In this document: positions 24,465 to 34,092 of the stretch, piece by piece
Layout: every line of letters begins with the position of its first letter
How positions within the stretch are numbered: the first letter of the stretch is position 1
Source: Rhodoluna sp. KAS3
GTDB taxonomy: Bacteria > Actinomycetota > Actinomycetes > Actinomycetales > Microbacteriaceae
Direction of reading: 5' to 3'
NCBI RefSeq assembly: GCF_026000575.1
Contig: NZ_AP026910.1
Coordinates: 930,001 to 994,000, forward strand
Length of the DNA: 64,000 nucleotides
The notes under the pieces: generated by a model
Seen by the model: the letters and a program-made list of their open reading frames with translations, nothing else
Told to the model about the DNA's origin: nothing
Database searches by the model: none
Translations under genes and position numbers: made by a program

Positions 24465-25487
24465 TTAGCTGCGCTTGACCTTGTTGTTCAGATCGGTGCC
24501 AGCTGCCTTCAGTTCTTTGCGAAGCTCGGCAGGGAGCGAGAACTGAACATCTTCTTCAGCGGTCTGGACGGTTCGAACATCGCCAAAACCTCGCTTAGCT
24601 AGGTTCACCAGCACCTCATCAACCAACTCCTCTGGAACAGAAGCACCAGAAGAGACACCTACGGTCTCGACGCCTTCAAACCAGGCATCCTCAATCTCGC
24701 TGGCAAAGTCAACGCGGTACGACGCCTTGGCGCCGGCTTCGAGTGCCACCTCAACCAGTCGAACTGTGTTTGATGAGTTAGCTGATCCAACCACGATTAC
24801 CAAATCGGACACAGCGCCAACCTTCTTGATAGCCACCTGGCGATTTTGAGTTGCATAGCAAATGTCGTCGCTCGGTGGGTTCTGCAAAGTTGGGTACTTT
24901 TCACGCAGCTTGACCACGGTTTCCATGGTTTCATCCACAGAGAGGGTGGTTTGCGAAAGCCAAATCAACTTCTTTGGGTCTCTGACCTTAGAGGCCGCGA
25001 TGCTGTCATCCTTGTCGATGATCTGTACGACATCGGGTGCTTCACCGGCGGTACCCTCAACTTCTTCGTGTCCTTCGTGGCCAATCAAAAGGATGTCGTA
25101 ATTTTCGGAGGCAAATCTTTGAACTTCACGGTGAACCTTGGTTACCAGAGGGCAGGTGGCATCGATGGTGTTCAAGCCACGCTCGGCAGCGGCGGCCACG
25201 ACTGCCGGAGAGACACCGTGGGCTGAGAAAACCAGCACGGAGCCGGTTGGAACCTCGTCAACCTCTTCAACGAAAATGGCACCGCGCTTTTCGAGTGAAG
25301 AGACAACGTGCTTATTGTGCACAATTTGCTTACGCACGTAGACCGGTGACCCGTAGTGGTCCAGTGCTTTTTCGACTGCTATAACGGCACGGTCAACACC
25401 CGCGCAATAACCTCTTGGGGCTGCCAACAGTACCTTCTTTGAGGTCGGTTGCTGTCGCAGGTCAACGGTATTCTTGATTTCAGTCAC
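24465..25487 (-). CDS. ispH: 4-hydroxy-3-methylbut-2-enyl diphosphate reductase
   Basis: IspH is the last enzyme of the MEP isoprenoid pathway, reducing HMBPP to IPP and DMAPP with a [4Fe-4S] cluster. The three cluster cysteines are seen in [26 protein letters not shown] and [11 protein letters not shown]. The Glu/His motif VHNKHVV is also present. Length 340 includes short N- and C-terminal extensions. It is divergent from xseA, the usual actinobacterial arrangement. ispE (58071) is the other MEP gene in the window. Confidence 0.94.
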   Translation of the reverse strand: MTEIKNTVDLRQQPTSKKVLLAAPRGYCAGVDRAVIAVEKALDHYGSPVYVRKQIVHNKHVVSSLEKRGAIFVEEVDEVPTGSVLVFSAHGVSPAVVAAAAERGLNTIDATCPLVTKVHREVQRFASENYDILLIGHEGHEEVEGTAGEAPDVVQIIDKDDSIAASKVRDPKKLIWLSQTTLSVDETMETVVKLREKYPTLQNPPSDDICYATQNRQVAIKKVGAVSDLVIVVGSANSSNTVRLVEVALEAGAKASYRVDFASEIEDAWFEGVETVGVSSGASVPEELVDEVLVNLAKRGFGDVRTVQTAEEDVQFSLPAELRKELKAAGTDLNNKVKRS

Positions 25488-25543
25488 CCCTCAATGATAA
25501 ACCGCGTCAGTTGATGGATTGTGGTGACGATTTGGAGGGACGA

Positions 25544-26761
25544 ATGAGCGAAGACGACGTCGCCGCAGCCTCCAAAGTCAGTTCAGAATCCTCTCCGTGG
25601 CCGGTGTCGCGGCTTTCTGCCACGCTCAAAGACTGGATTGAGCGCCTAGGAATGCTCTGGATTGAGGGCGAGCTCGCCTCGATCAAAATCGGTCCCAGCA
25701 ATATGTTCGGCGAACTGCGTGACCTTCAACTAGAGAACAGTGTGTCAATCCACTCTTGGAACACCGCCAAGATTCCCAAGGACCTAAAACAGGGCGACCG
25801 CGTATTGGCGCTGATCAAACCTGCCTTTTGGCCAAAGGGCGGCAAGCTCACCATGCAGGTTTTCGAAATGCGCAAGGTTGGCCTGGGTGAACTTCTCGAG
25901 CGGATCGAGAGGCTACGAACTCAACTGACTGCTGAGGGCCTGACCTCTCCGGAGCGCAAAAAGCCACTGCCGTTTCTTCCAAACAAAATTGGCCTGATTA
26001 CTGGCAAAGATTCAGATGCCGAAAAAGACGTCCTGCAGAATGCTCGATTGCGCTGGCCTGATGTCGACTTTCGAGTGATTCACACCTTGGTTCAAGGAGA
26101 TAAAGCGGCGCCAGAGGTCATCGCAGCTATCAAAGAACTGGATTCAGACCCCGAGATTGATGTGATCATCATCGCTCGCGGCGGCGGGTCTTTTCTGGAT
26201 CTCATTGTGTTTAGCGATGAAGGCTTGGTTCGCGCTGCAGCCGCTGCACAGACCCCGATAGTCTCGGCCATCGGCCACGAGAATGACCGACCAGTACTCG
26301 ACGACGTTGCCGATTTACGAGCATCTACCCCGACCGACGCTGCTAAACGAGTGGTCCCCGATGTCGCTGATGAACTTCACAAGGTGAGCCAATACCGTCA
26401 GAGAAACTACCTCCGAATCGACTCGATAATTACCGGTCAAGAGGCGTTCCTAGAACAAATCCGATCCCGGCCAATTATGGCGAATCCGCACCTACTGATT
26501 GACGATAAGTCCCTCGAAATTGAGCGCTGGGTAAGCCAAATTTGGAATCAAGTTGACCAGTACTTGGTTCGAGAGAGTATGCACATTAGCCACCTTTCAC
26601 AGCAGGTTCGGTCGCTCTCTCCGCAATCCACCCTTGACCGCGGCTACTCGGTGATCCGCGATGCCAATGGCCACGTGATTTCCGATTCAAGCTCAATCAC
26701 CTCCGGGCAAAAACTCCAGGTTCGCCTGGCTAAGGGCCAAATCGGCGTTACCGCCGACTAA
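25544..26761 (+). CDS. xseA: Exonuclease VII large subunit
   Basis: With XseB this forms exonuclease VII, which degrades single-stranded DNA from both ends. The 405-residue protein has an N-terminal OB fold (IEGELASIKIGPSNMFGELR) and the catalytic core (KIGLITGKDSDAEKDVLQNA, IIIARGGGSFLDL, PIVSAIGHENDRPVLDDVAD). A C-terminal helical part ends LDRGYSVIRDANG. ATG 25544 is preferred because GGAGGG lies upstream; the 11 codons before it contain that SD. xseB follows after 20 bases. Confidence 0.93.
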   Translation: MSEDDVAAASKVSSESSPWPVSRLSATLKDWIERLGMLWIEGELASIKIGPSNMFGELRDLQLENSVSIHSWNTAKIPKDLKQGDRVLALIKPAFWPKGGKLTMQVFEMRKVGLGELLERIERLRTQLTAEGLTSPERKKPLPFLPNKIGLITGKDSDAEKDVLQNARLRWPDVDFRVIHTLVQGDKAAPEVIAAIKELDSDPEIDVIIIARGGGSFLDLIVFSDEGLVRAAAAAQTPIVSAIGHENDRPVLDDVADLRASTPTDAAKRVVPDVADELHKVSQYRQRNYLRIDSIITGQEAFLEQIRSRPIMANPHLLIDDKSLEIERWVSQIWNQVDQYLVRESMHISHLSQQVRSLSPQSTLDRGYSVIRDANGHVISDSSSITSGQKLQVRLAKGQIGVTAD

Positions 26762-26781
26762 GAAATAGACTGGATACCAAG

Positions 26782-27024
26782 ATGACTGCAGAAAAAGCCA
26801 CCGCCAAAGACAAGGCAAATGCCGACGTAGCCTCAATGAGCTACGAACAGGCTCGCGATGAGTTGGTAAAAGTGGTATCTGAACTTGAGCAGGGTTCAGC
26901 AACCTTGGAAGCATCGCTAAAACTCTGGGAGCGTGGCGAGGCTCTGGCTGCACAATGCGACAGCTGGCTTACCGGCGCCCGCAAGAAACTTGATGACACA
27001 CTTGCCGCAAAGAAAGCCAAGTAA
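26782..27024 (+). CDS. xseB: Exonuclease VII small subunit
   Basis: The 80-residue helical protein matches XseB: MSYEQARDELVKVVSELEQG, SATLEASLKLWERGEALA, and a basic end. It multimerises around XseA. The first 19 residues are an extra Lys/Ala-rich segment. It lies 20 bases after xseA and one base before the DUF4245 gene, so the run through carbonic anhydrase is one operon. Confidence 0.92.
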   Translation: MTAEKATAKDKANADVASMSYEQARDELVKVVSELEQGSATLEASLKLWERGEALAAQCDSWLTGARKKLDDTLAAKKAK

Positions 27025-27025
27025 C

Positions 27026-27580
27026 GTGAGCGAAGATTCAGCAGCCAAGCACCGCGCAAAACAGACCGTCATCAATCTGTTGCTGTCGCTGGCTGCTTCT
27101 CTTGGAGTAATGCTGGCGATCATTCTCATTGTTCCTAGGGATGACAGCAATCGAATTAAACCGGTTGACCACATCGCACTCGCTGAGGGCGCATCGGCTG
27201 CCGCTGGCCGTCCAGTCCTTGGCCTTCCTTTGCCAGAAGGTTGGTGGGCAAACCACGCCACTTGGGTAGCCACTGCCGCTGATGGCGTTGACTACTGGGA
27301 GGTTGGCTTCGTTGGGCCAAAAAATCAGTACATCGGCCTAACCCAAGCTTTCGAGGTGAACCCAACCTGGGTTGCGCTGCGCAGTGCGGGTTTCATTCCC
27401 GATTCATCGACAACCGGTAGCGCAAACTGGCTGAAACTTACTCCCGGACCAAACGTAGATGCCGATCCAATCCTCTGGACTCTTGAGACTAACGGAGACT
27501 TTGTCTCGCTCGAGGGCAATGCCACAGCCGAGGAGTTTTCGGAATTTGCTGAACTTGTCGAGAAGGAGTTATCCGAATGA
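27026..27580 (+). CDS. DUF4245 membrane-anchored protein
   Basis: The 184-residue protein has a basic N-terminus, one membrane helix (about residues 15-36) and an extracytoplasmic domain with LGLPLPEGWWANHATW and WEVGFVGPKNQYIGL, the DUF4245 pattern. The family is restricted to actinobacteria and has no known function. GTG 27026 begins one base after the xseB stop; the open frame upstream overlaps xseB and is not used. It usually sits beside xseAB, as here. The stop overlaps the carbonic anhydrase start by four bases. Confidence 0.8.
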   Translation: MSEDSAAKHRAKQTVINLLLSLAASLGVMLAIILIVPRDDSNRIKPVDHIALAEGASAAAGRPVLGLPLPEGWWANHATWVATAADGVDYWEVGFVGPKNQYIGLTQAFEVNPTWVALRSAGFIPDSSTTGSANWLKLTPGPNVDADPILWTLETNGDFVSLEGNATAEEFSEFAELVEKELSE

Positions 27581-28206
27581 GTGAATCTCAGCGGCCACAG
27601 ACACCTGCCGAAGCCTGGCGTGCTATGGCAGATGGTAACCGCCGATTCGTTTCGGGAGCCCCGGCCCACCCTCGCCAAGACATCGATCGTAGAGAGCAAC
27701 TCGCTGGACAGCAGAAACCATTCGCCGCACTATTTGGCTGCTCAGACTCTCGCCTATCGGCAGAAATCATTTTTGATGTTGGCCTAGGTGACCTATTTGT
27801 AGTTCGTAATGCCGGTCAGATTATTGCCGAAACTATTCTTGGCTCACTTGAATACTCGGTTGAGGTTCTCGGCGTTCCGCTGATTCTGGTTCTTGGCCAC
27901 GATGAATGTGGTGCAATTCGGGCCACGATCGATGCCACTGAGGGCAAGTTGCAGGCCAAGGGAGACTTCATTCACAACCTGGTCGAGCGCATTCGCCCGA
28001 CCGTTGAGGCTGCCAACCAGCAGGGTTTGCACCACATCGACGCTGTCACCGACCTACACATCAAAGACACCATCAACGAACTTCTAACTCGGAGCAAATT
28101 GATTGCAGAAGCAGTCAAATCGGGCAAGGTGGCCATCGTAGGCGCCAACTACACCCTTGCTCGAGGCGAGATTTCACCGATTATTACCATCGGCGAACTG
28201 AACTAA
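27577..28206 (+). CDS. Beta-class carbonic anhydrase
   Basis: It interconverts CO2 and bicarbonate. The zinc ligands and catalytic dyad are visible: Cys55-x-Asp57-x-Arg59 in LFGCSDSRL and His108-x2-Cys111 in LGHDECGAI. The length of 209 is normal for this cytoplasmic class, and no signal peptide is seen. Its ATG overlaps the DUF4245 stop (ATGA). fumC starts 28 bases later, so it may share transcription with the fumarase. Confidence 0.93.
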   Translation: MSESQRPQTPAEAWRAMADGNRRFVSGAPAHPRQDIDRREQLAGQQKPFAALFGCSDSRLSAEIIFDVGLGDLFVVRNAGQIIAETILGSLEYSVEVLGVPLILVLGHDECGAIRATIDATEGKLQAKGDFIHNLVERIRPTVEAANQQGLHHIDAVTDLHIKDTINELLTRSKLIAEAVKSGKVAIVGANYTLARGEISPIITIGELN

Positions 28207-28234
28207 TACCAAACGGCAACGAAAGGCCAAGCAA

Positions 28235-29623
28235 GTGGAATACCGCATTGAACACGACACCATGGGTGAAGTCAAAGTTCCTGTAAACGCTCTTTACCGC
28301 GCACAAACTCAGCGCGCGGTCGAGAATTTTCCGATCTCAGGTACCACTCTGGAGCGTGCACACATCGCGGCTCTTGCACAGATCAAAAAAGCAGCTGCTT
28401 TGGCAAACGCCAAGTTGGGCGTTCTTGACGAGGCACTCGCAAAAGCAATTGCAGATGCGGCCGATCAGGTAATTGCTGGGCAGCACGATGCCGAGTTCCC
28501 GGTAGATATTTTCCAAACCGGTTCGGGAACCTCTTCAAACATGAACATGAACGAGGTTTTGGCTACCCTGGCCACCCAGGGTCTGGGCACCAATGTGCAC
28601 CCGAACGACCACGTGAACGCATCACAGTCGTCAAACGATGTTTTCCCTACCTCGGTTCACGTTGCAGTCACCGCTGCGCTGATCAACGACCTATTGCCAG
28701 CGTTGGACTACCTAGCAACCTCACTCGAGAAGAAGCGTGACCTTTGGAAGACCGTGGTCAAGGCAGGCCGTACCCACTTGATGGATGCCACCCCGGTAAC
28801 CCTTGGTCAAGAATTTGGCGGTTATGCAGCTCAAATTCGCTACGCAATCGAACGAGTCCAATCAACTATTGGCCGCACCGCCGAAGTTCCACTCGGCGGC
28901 ACAGCTGTAGGAACAGGAATCAACACCCCTAAGGGTTTCCCTCAAGAAGTTATTCGCCTCTTGGCCGCCGAAACTGGACTTCCGATCACCGAGGCTCGCG
29001 ACCACTTTGAGGCTCAGGGCGCTCGTGACGCACTAGTCGAGGCATCTGGTGCCCTTCGCGTGCTGGCCGTATCGCTGACCAAGATCAACAATGACCTTCG
29101 CTGGATGGGCTCTGGCCCAAACGCGGGTATTGCCGAGTTGCACATTCCAGACCTTCAGCCTGGTTCGTCAATCATGCCTGGCAAGGTCAACCCAGTGGTT
29201 CCAGAAGCCGTAATGATGGTTTGCGCTCGCGTGATCGGTAACGACGCAACCGTTGCCTGGGCCGGTGCCACCGGAAACTTTGAGCTAAACGTTGCCATTC
29301 CAGTAATGGGCAACTCGTTGCTTGAATCGATCCGACTGCTGGCAAACTCAATGCGATTGCTTGCCGACAAGACCATCGATGGCCTTGAGGCCAACGTTGA
29401 GCGTGCTCGTGCCCTGGCTGAGTCAAGCCCATCAATCGTGACCCCACTAAACAAGTACATTGGCTACGAGGCTGCGGCCAAGATTGCCAAGCACTCAGTT
29501 GCCAAGGGGCTAACCGTGCGTGAAGCCACCATTGAATTGGGCTACGTCGACGGCGAAAAACTCACCATGGAACAGCTTGACAAGGCACTCGACGTTCTAT
29601 CGATGACCAGCCCTGGCCTCTAG
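28235..29623 (+). CDS. fumC: Class II fumarate hydratase
   Basis: FumC hydrates fumarate to malate in the citric acid cycle without an iron-sulfur cluster. The 462-residue protein shows [18 protein letters not shown], the catalytic-region [16 protein letters not shown], and the superfamily signature [12 protein letters not shown]. The start is GTG 28235. Aspartase and argininosuccinate lyase share the fold, but the residues fit FumC. The ZIP gene follows. Confidence 0.95.
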   Translation: MEYRIEHDTMGEVKVPVNALYRAQTQRAVENFPISGTTLERAHIAALAQIKKAAALANAKLGVLDEALAKAIADAADQVIAGQHDAEFPVDIFQTGSGTSSNMNMNEVLATLATQGLGTNVHPNDHVNASQSSNDVFPTSVHVAVTAALINDLLPALDYLATSLEKKRDLWKTVVKAGRTHLMDATPVTLGQEFGGYAAQIRYAIERVQSTIGRTAEVPLGGTAVGTGINTPKGFPQEVIRLLAAETGLPITEARDHFEAQGARDALVEASGALRVLAVSLTKINNDLRWMGSGPNAGIAELHIPDLQPGSSIMPGKVNPVVPEAVMMVCARVIGNDATVAWAGATGNFELNVAIPVMGNSLLESIRLLANSMRLLADKTIDGLEANVERARALAESSPSIVTPLNKYIGYEAAAKIAKHSVAKGLTVREATIELGYVDGEKLTMEQLDKALDVLSMTSPGL

Positions 29624-29643
29624 GACTAATCATCGAAGGTTCA

Positions 29644-30339
29644 ATTGATCTTGGTTTCACCATCGCAGCGATTGCTGCTTTGGCAACCTTGCTCGGTTAC
29701 CCGCTGGCAGGACACAAAAAACACTCGACTCGGTTCAACGCCATAGTTCTACTACTGGCAGCGGCGGCCATGATTGCAGCCAGCGTGATCGAGCTAATCC
29801 CGGCAGCATTGACGATTGACTCAGGATGGGCCGACTCGGCGTTATGGCTGTTCGTCGGCTTCGGCGTGTTTGCTGTGATCAAGTTGGTCTCAAGCCTGCT
29901 TCAAAAACACGCTGCCGGACTTATCGGTTCAACTACCGTGGTTACTATCGCGCTGACGCTTCACAACATCCCAGAGGGCACCGCGGCCGTAGCAGCGGCC
30001 AGCACCGACCTAACCACCGGAATTCACACCGGTATTGCGATTGCCCTGCAAAACATTCCAGAGGGCCTGTCTATCGCAGCCTTGGCCTTTGCTGCCGGTT
30101 CAAGCCGCCGCTGGACTTTCGGCCTGGTTGCTGTTTCGGCGATTGCCGAGGTCCTCGGCGCGGCCGGTGTTTGGGTGAACCGCGAGGTGCTTAGCCCTGA
30201 AATCAACTCGCACATGCTGTTGGCGGTAGCCGCAATTATGTTGGCCATCAGCTTCATCGAACTCATCCCAGATGGCATTCGTTTGCTTCAGCTAAACGGT
30301 AAAACGCCAAAAACTCCGATAATTCCGACTAATAAGTAG
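29644..30339 (+). CDS. ZIP-family metal transporter, probable ATT start
   Basis: A multi-pass transporter with the two ZIP metal-site helices TLHNIPEGTAAVAAAS and ALQNIPEGLSIAALAFAAG. Helices run from LGFTIAAIAALATLLG to the C-terminal MLLAVAAIMLAISFIELIP. The only standard in-frame start is TTG 29680, which would cut the first membrane helix in half and has no SD. ATT 29644 lies four bases after GAAGG (29635-29639) and restores the full helix (DLGFTIAAIAALATLLGYPLAG). The frame is open further upstream with no ATG/GTG/TTG. ATT initiation is therefore proposed, with sequencing error as the alternative. Zinc or iron uptake is likely. Confidence 0.7.
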   Translation: MDLGFTIAAIAALATLLGYPLAGHKKHSTRFNAIVLLLAAAAMIAASVIELIPAALTIDSGWADSALWLFVGFGVFAVIKLVSSLLQKHAAGLIGSTTVVTIALTLHNIPEGTAAVAAASTDLTTGIHTGIAIALQNIPEGLSIAALAFAAGSSRRWTFGLVAVSAIAEVLGAAGVWVNREVLSPEINSHMLLAVAAIMLAISFIELIPDGIRLLQLNGKTPKTPIIPTNK

Positions 30340-30761
30340 GGCCCTAGCGCCATGCTTTGTTTGAGGCTTAGGCGGCGCATGAGCACCTTTGGCAAAACAA
30401 TCAGGCTCGCCAGCGTAAAGGCAAGGCAAACGGCCACAAGCGGCCACAGCGGGCCGAACCAGCCCAGCATCAGGCTGGCTGCCGCAATCAACTTGACGTC
30501 TCCCATGCCCAATGAGGCAAACCGGTTCAGAAGCACCCCGATAGCAAACGCCAACGTCATGGCCAGCAAAGCCTGGCCAAATCGAATCCACTCTCCCGTA
30601 ATCATTGCGGACAGGCTCTGCCCCAGGATAGTAATCGGCACTGCCGGCAAAACCAGCCGGTTGGGTAACCGGTGTTGTTTGAGGTCTATTCGAGCAAGCG
30701 GTACTGCGACCGCAACTAAATACGCCGGCCCGAGAAAGGCAAACCACTCACCAAATTCCAT
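30288..30761 (-). CDS. A24-family prepilin peptidase-like protein, short form
   Basis: The 157-residue membrane protein has the two catalytic aspartate sites of type IV prepilin peptidases: ARIDLKQHRLPNRLVLP (Asp near residue 25) and SLGMGDVKLIAAASLMLGW (the GxGD motif). It lacks the N-terminal methyltransferase part, like TadV/CpaA and orphan actinobacterial A24 proteins. ATG 30761 is chosen over a TTG 48 bases upstream. No pilin or secretion genes are in the window, so the substrate is unknown. Its 3' end overlaps the convergent ZIP gene by 52 bases. Confidence 0.75.
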   Translation of the reverse strand: MEFGEWFAFLGPAYLVAVAVPLARIDLKQHRLPNRLVLPAVPITILGQSLSAMITGEWIRFGQALLAMTLAFAIGVLLNRFASLGMGDVKLIAAASLMLGWFGPLWPLVAVCLAFTLASLIVLPKVLMRRLSLKQSMALGPYLLVGIIGVFGVLPFS

Positions 30762-30813
30762 GCGGCAAAGATAATTTCTCGGCGATTTAATTGCCGAGGT
30801 TATCCCCAACTAG

Positions 30814-32142
30814 CTAATGGTCGAGCAAATCGGTGACCAGAGCGGCAATCGCTGAACGCTCAGATCGAGTGAGAGTGATGTGGGCGAAGAGATCCTGTCC
30901 CTTCAGCGCCTCAATAACCGCAGCGATACCGTCGTGGCGACCAACTCGCAGGTTATCGCGTTGGGCAATGTCGTGAGTAAGCACCACCTTGGCGTTTTGG
31001 CCAATTCGTGAAAGCACAGTGAGTAGCACATTTCGCTCGAGCGACTGAGCCTCATCGACAATTACGAATGCATCGTGAAGGGAACGGCCGCGAATGTGAG
31101 TTAGCGGCAAAATTTCTAGAATGCCTCGGTCAACAATGTGATCGATAACCTCTTTTGAAACTAGGGCACCAAGCGTGTCGAAGATTGCCTGGCCCCAAGG
31201 GTTCATCTTTTCGTTTTCGCCACCAGGTAGGTAACCCAGCTCTTGGCCACCAACCGCAAAAATTGGCCGAAACACAATGATTTTCTTGTGCTGGCGGCGT
31301 TCAAGCACAGCCTCGAGAGCTGCCAGCAGGGCCATGGCAGATTTACCGGTACCGGCTCGTCCGCCCAGTGACACAATCCCGATTTCTGGGTCAAGAAGCA
31401 CATCAATCGCAAGCCGCTGTTCAGCCGAGCGGCCGTGGACACCAAAGACATCGCGGTCCCCGCGCACAAGTTTGATCTTGGAACCCTTGTCGACCCGACC
31501 AAGTGCATGACCGCGCTCGGATGAAATTACCAAACCGGTGTTTATCGGTAGCTCAGCAACCGCCTTGTGCTTAATTACCTCAGTGTCGTAAAGGTCAGCC
31601 ATCTCGTCGGCCGAGAGCGCAACTTCAGCCAAACCAGTCCAGCCTGAGTCAACGGCATTGTCATTTCGGTACTCCTCAGCTGCCATACCCAACGCTGAGG
31701 CCTTTACGCGCATCGGTAGGTCCTTTGAGACCACGGTCACATTTGCGCCCTCGCTCGAGAGGTTGAAGGCACAGGCCAAAATCCGGCTGTCGTTATCTCC
31801 AAGCTGAAATCCCGCCGGCAACACCGATTGGTCGATGTGATTTAACTCGACACGAAGAATTCCGCCGTCACCAACCTGAATTGGAAAATCAAGGCGTTCA
31901 TGCTCTTCACGAAGGTCATCGAGTAGCCGAAGAGCCTGGCGAGCGTAATAGCCGATTTCTGGGTCGTGGCGTTTCTTTTCTAGCTCGTTGATCACGATGA
32001 TCGGAATCACGACTTCTTGTTCTTTGAATTTGAAAAGCGCCCGTGGGTCTGAGAGCAAAACCGAGGTGTCTAAGACATATGTCTTGGTTGCCTGATTGGT
32101 TAGATTGGACTGCTTTTTAGTTGTTGCCGCTGCTTTACCCAC
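30814..32142 (-). CDS. PhoH2-type PIN-PhoH ATPase
   Basis: This 442-residue protein fuses an N-terminal PIN ribonuclease domain to a C-terminal PhoH helicase-like ATPase. The PIN domain opens [18 protein letters not shown] and has acidic residues in [13 protein letters not shown]. The PhoH part has Walker A GRAGTGKS (261-268) and the Walker B region [14 protein letters not shown]. PhoH2 proteins are sequence-specific RNA-unwinding ribonucleases described in mycobacteria. GTG 32142 has AAGGAG six bases upstream. Confidence 0.88.
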   Translation of the reverse strand: MGKAAATTKKQSNLTNQATKTYVLDTSVLLSDPRALFKFKEQEVVIPIIVINELEKKRHDPEIGYYARQALRLLDDLREEHERLDFPIQVGDGGILRVELNHIDQSVLPAGFQLGDNDSRILACAFNLSSEGANVTVVSKDLPMRVKASALGMAAEEYRNDNAVDSGWTGLAEVALSADEMADLYDTEVIKHKAVAELPINTGLVISSERGHALGRVDKGSKIKLVRGDRDVFGVHGRSAEQRLAIDVLLDPEIGIVSLGGRAGTGKSAMALLAALEAVLERRQHKKIIVFRPIFAVGGQELGYLPGGENEKMNPWGQAIFDTLGALVSKEVIDHIVDRGILEILPLTHIRGRSLHDAFVIVDEAQSLERNVLLTVLSRIGQNAKVVLTHDIAQRDNLRVGRHDGIAAVIEALKGQDLFAHITLTRSERSAIAALVTDLLDH

Positions 32143-32203
32143 CCAAGCTCCTTTGAATCAACTTGAGGTGAGATTACGCCTGTGGGTTTGATTAAAGTCG
32201 GCA

Positions 32204-32225
32204 AGACACGCCCGAATCGGGGTGT
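32204..32225 (-). terminator. Hairpin after uppS
   Basis: GACACGCCC and GGGGTGTC pair with one bulge around GAATC. On the minus strand it follows the uppS stop closely and is succeeded by a modest T-rich stretch. It is a weak terminator candidate. Confidence 0.4.
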
Positions 32226-32242
32226 CGTTACCCAGCGTTAAT

Positions 32243-33010
32243 TTAGGCGCCGAACCGACGGTGCCGCGACTCGAAAGCTCGAATGGCACGCAAGAAATCG
32301 ACGCGTCGAAAATCTGGCCACAGGGCTTCTTCAAAATAAAACTCAGATTGGGCAGACTGCCACAGCAAAAATCCTGAGAGGCGCTGTTCTCCCGAAGTTC
32401 GAATCACGAGGTCTGGGTCAGGTTGCCCCGAGGTATACAGGTGCTGCGTAATCAAATCAGGGTCAAGCAGCTCAGCCAATTCATCAATCGTGGTTCCCTC
32501 TTGGGCGTGCTGTCTAAGGATTGAACGCATTGCGTCGGCAATTTCTTTGCGACCACCGTAGCCAACTGCCAGGTTCACGTGCAGCCCATCAATTTTGCCG
32601 GTCGACTTCTCGGCCTTGGCAATTGAACTTTCAAGGCCTGCCGGCAGTGACGCGCGGTCCCCCACCAATTGCAGGCGCCAGCGCTTGGTGGCGGCAAGAT
32701 CGGTAGCCAATTGACCAATGATGTCCTGCAGTTCCTCCAACTCGGCCTCAGCACGGCCCTTGAGGTTATCTGTTGAGAGCAGATACAGAGTCACAACTTT
32801 GATGCCCAAGTCGTCACACCAGCCCAAGAATTCAATGGTCTTCTTGGCCCCAACTTCGTGCCCGTGGCTCGCCGAGGCGCTGCCCTGCCGCTCGGCCCAG
32901 CGCCGGTTACCGTCCAAAATAACACCGATGTGCCGAGGTAAATCCTCAGGCCTTAGGCCGCGCTCGAGCGACCTCTCGTAAAGCTTGTAAATCAAGTTGC
33001 GCACAGTCAT
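32243..33010 (-). CDS. uppS: Isoprenyl transferase (cis-prenyltransferase, undecaprenyl diphosphate synthase type)
   Basis: It elongates isoprenyl diphosphates with IPP to make the lipid carrier for cell-wall synthesis. The 255-residue protein shows HIGVILDGNRRWAERQG with the catalytic Asp, VTLYLLSTDNLKG, and DLVIRTSGEQRLSGFLLWQSAQSEFYF. ATG 33010 gives the usual actinobacterial start (RNLIYKLYERSLERGL) and leaves room for divergent promoters. Starts at 33046-33058 would overlap the opposite gene. Actinobacteria often have two paralogues, so the chain length is uncertain. Confidence 0.9.
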   Translation of the reverse strand: MTVRNLIYKLYERSLERGLRPEDLPRHIGVILDGNRRWAERQGSASASHGHEVGAKKTIEFLGWCDDLGIKVVTLYLLSTDNLKGRAEAELEELQDIIGQLATDLAATKRWRLQLVGDRASLPAGLESSIAKAEKSTGKIDGLHVNLAVGYGGRKEIADAMRSILRQHAQEGTTIDELAELLDPDLITQHLYTSGQPDPDLVIRTSGEQRLSGFLLWQSAQSEFYFEEALWPDFRRVDFLRAIRAFESRHRRFGA

Positions 33011-33044
33011 AACGCTACTTGAAACTCGGGCGTAGAGTTGCCTC

Positions 33045-33734
33045 ATGAGCATGCCCATTTCCGAAGGCTTTAGAGAGACCCCTGCCGATGAAAAACCAAC
33101 CTGGCGGGGTTGGATTCACGCCGGAGTGCTGCCAATTGTCATCGCCGGCGGCATAGTTTTGGTCGCACTGGCCGACGGAATGGCTGCAAAAATCACCACC
33201 GCAATTTTCTTTGCCAGCTCGGTGCTCCTGTTCGGTAATTCAGCGCTGTATCACCGATTCAACTGGAGCCCAAGGGTAAAAGTTGCCCTCAAGAGAATTG
33301 ACCACGCCAACATCTTTCTGCTGATTGCCGGCAGCTACACACCAATCACATGGTTGGCACTACCCCAAGAAAAAGCCGTCGTGCTAATGAGCATTATTTG
33401 GGGCACGGCTCTACTCGGCATCGGATTTCGAGTCTTCTGGATTTCTGCGCCGCGATGGCTATACGTGCCGATCTACATCGGCATGGGTTGGGGCGCAATG
33501 GCCTACGTCGTTGACTTTATGAATGCCAATGCACCCATGATGATTCTTATTCTGGCCGGCGGTCTTTGCTACACGCTTGGCGCGGCAGCCTATGGCTTCA
33601 AGCGCCCAAACCCGTTTCCGGGGCATTTTGGGTTTCATGAGATTTTTCACTCATTCACGGTTTTGGCATTTATGTGCCACTGGACCGGAATCCTGCTTAT
33701 TGCACTTGAGCCAGCGGCCGGAAGCTTCGGCTAA
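33045..33734 (+). CDS. Hemolysin III / TrhA-family membrane protein
   Basis: The 229-residue protein has seven predicted helices and the conserved histidines and Ser of the PAQR-like TrhA/YqfA family: SALYHRFNWSP, RIDHANIFLLIAGSYTP, and C-terminal FHEIFHSFTVLAFMCHW. Related proteins affect membrane energetics or act as hydrolases; the name hemolysin is historical. Its start is 34 bases from the divergent uppS. Confidence 0.87.
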   Translation: MSMPISEGFRETPADEKPTWRGWIHAGVLPIVIAGGIVLVALADGMAAKITTAIFFASSVLLFGNSALYHRFNWSPRVKVALKRIDHANIFLLIAGSYTPITWLALPQEKAVVLMSIIWGTALLGIGFRVFWISAPRWLYVPIYIGMGWGAMAYVVDFMNANAPMMILILAGGLCYTLGAAAYGFKRPNPFPGHFGFHEIFHSFTVLAFMCHWTGILLIALEPAAGSFG

Positions 33735-33757
33735 ATTCAGCCGCAATCGGGCAAAAG

Positions 33758-34066
33758 TTAGTCGCGCTTTGGCTTAGCCGGAGGCGCTGGTCTTGCTGGC
33801 TTGCTCGGCGCCGATGGCTTTTTAGCGGGTGTCTTTATGGCAACCGGCGTAGCCTGGGCATCCTCAGCATCAAGTCGAGACTCAATTTCAGCGCGGTATC
33901 TGACTCGACGGACTCGTCGAACCATGTCAAAAATTAGGCCAATCGCTCCGGCAGCCATTGCAAAAACCGCAAGGAATCCGATGGTGCCCGGGCTGTAAAA
34001 AGTATTTGCCGGATCAACTGATGGTGACGGAGTCGCTGCGAGAAGAGCCGAAAACAAAATGTCCAT
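33758..34066 (-). CDS. Small membrane protein with Pro/Ala/Lys-rich tail, unknown
   Basis: The 102-residue product has a short N-terminal region, one membrane helix (about residues 29-49, IGFLAVFAMAAGAIGLIFDMV), a basic patch RRVRRVRYR, and a C-terminal 30-residue tail rich in Pro, Ala and Lys. I do not recognise a named family. Similar one-helix proteins lie beside DUF4307-greA in related genomes. It is divergent from the DUF4307 gene with a 26-base gap. Confidence 0.6.
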   Translation of the reverse strand: MDILFSALLAATPSPSVDPANTFYSPGTIGFLAVFAMAAGAIGLIFDMVRRVRRVRYRAEIESRLDAEDAQATPVAIKTPAKKPSAPSKPARPAPPAKPKRD

Positions 34067-34092
34067 GCTTTAAGTATGTAGCCTTAAACGTG

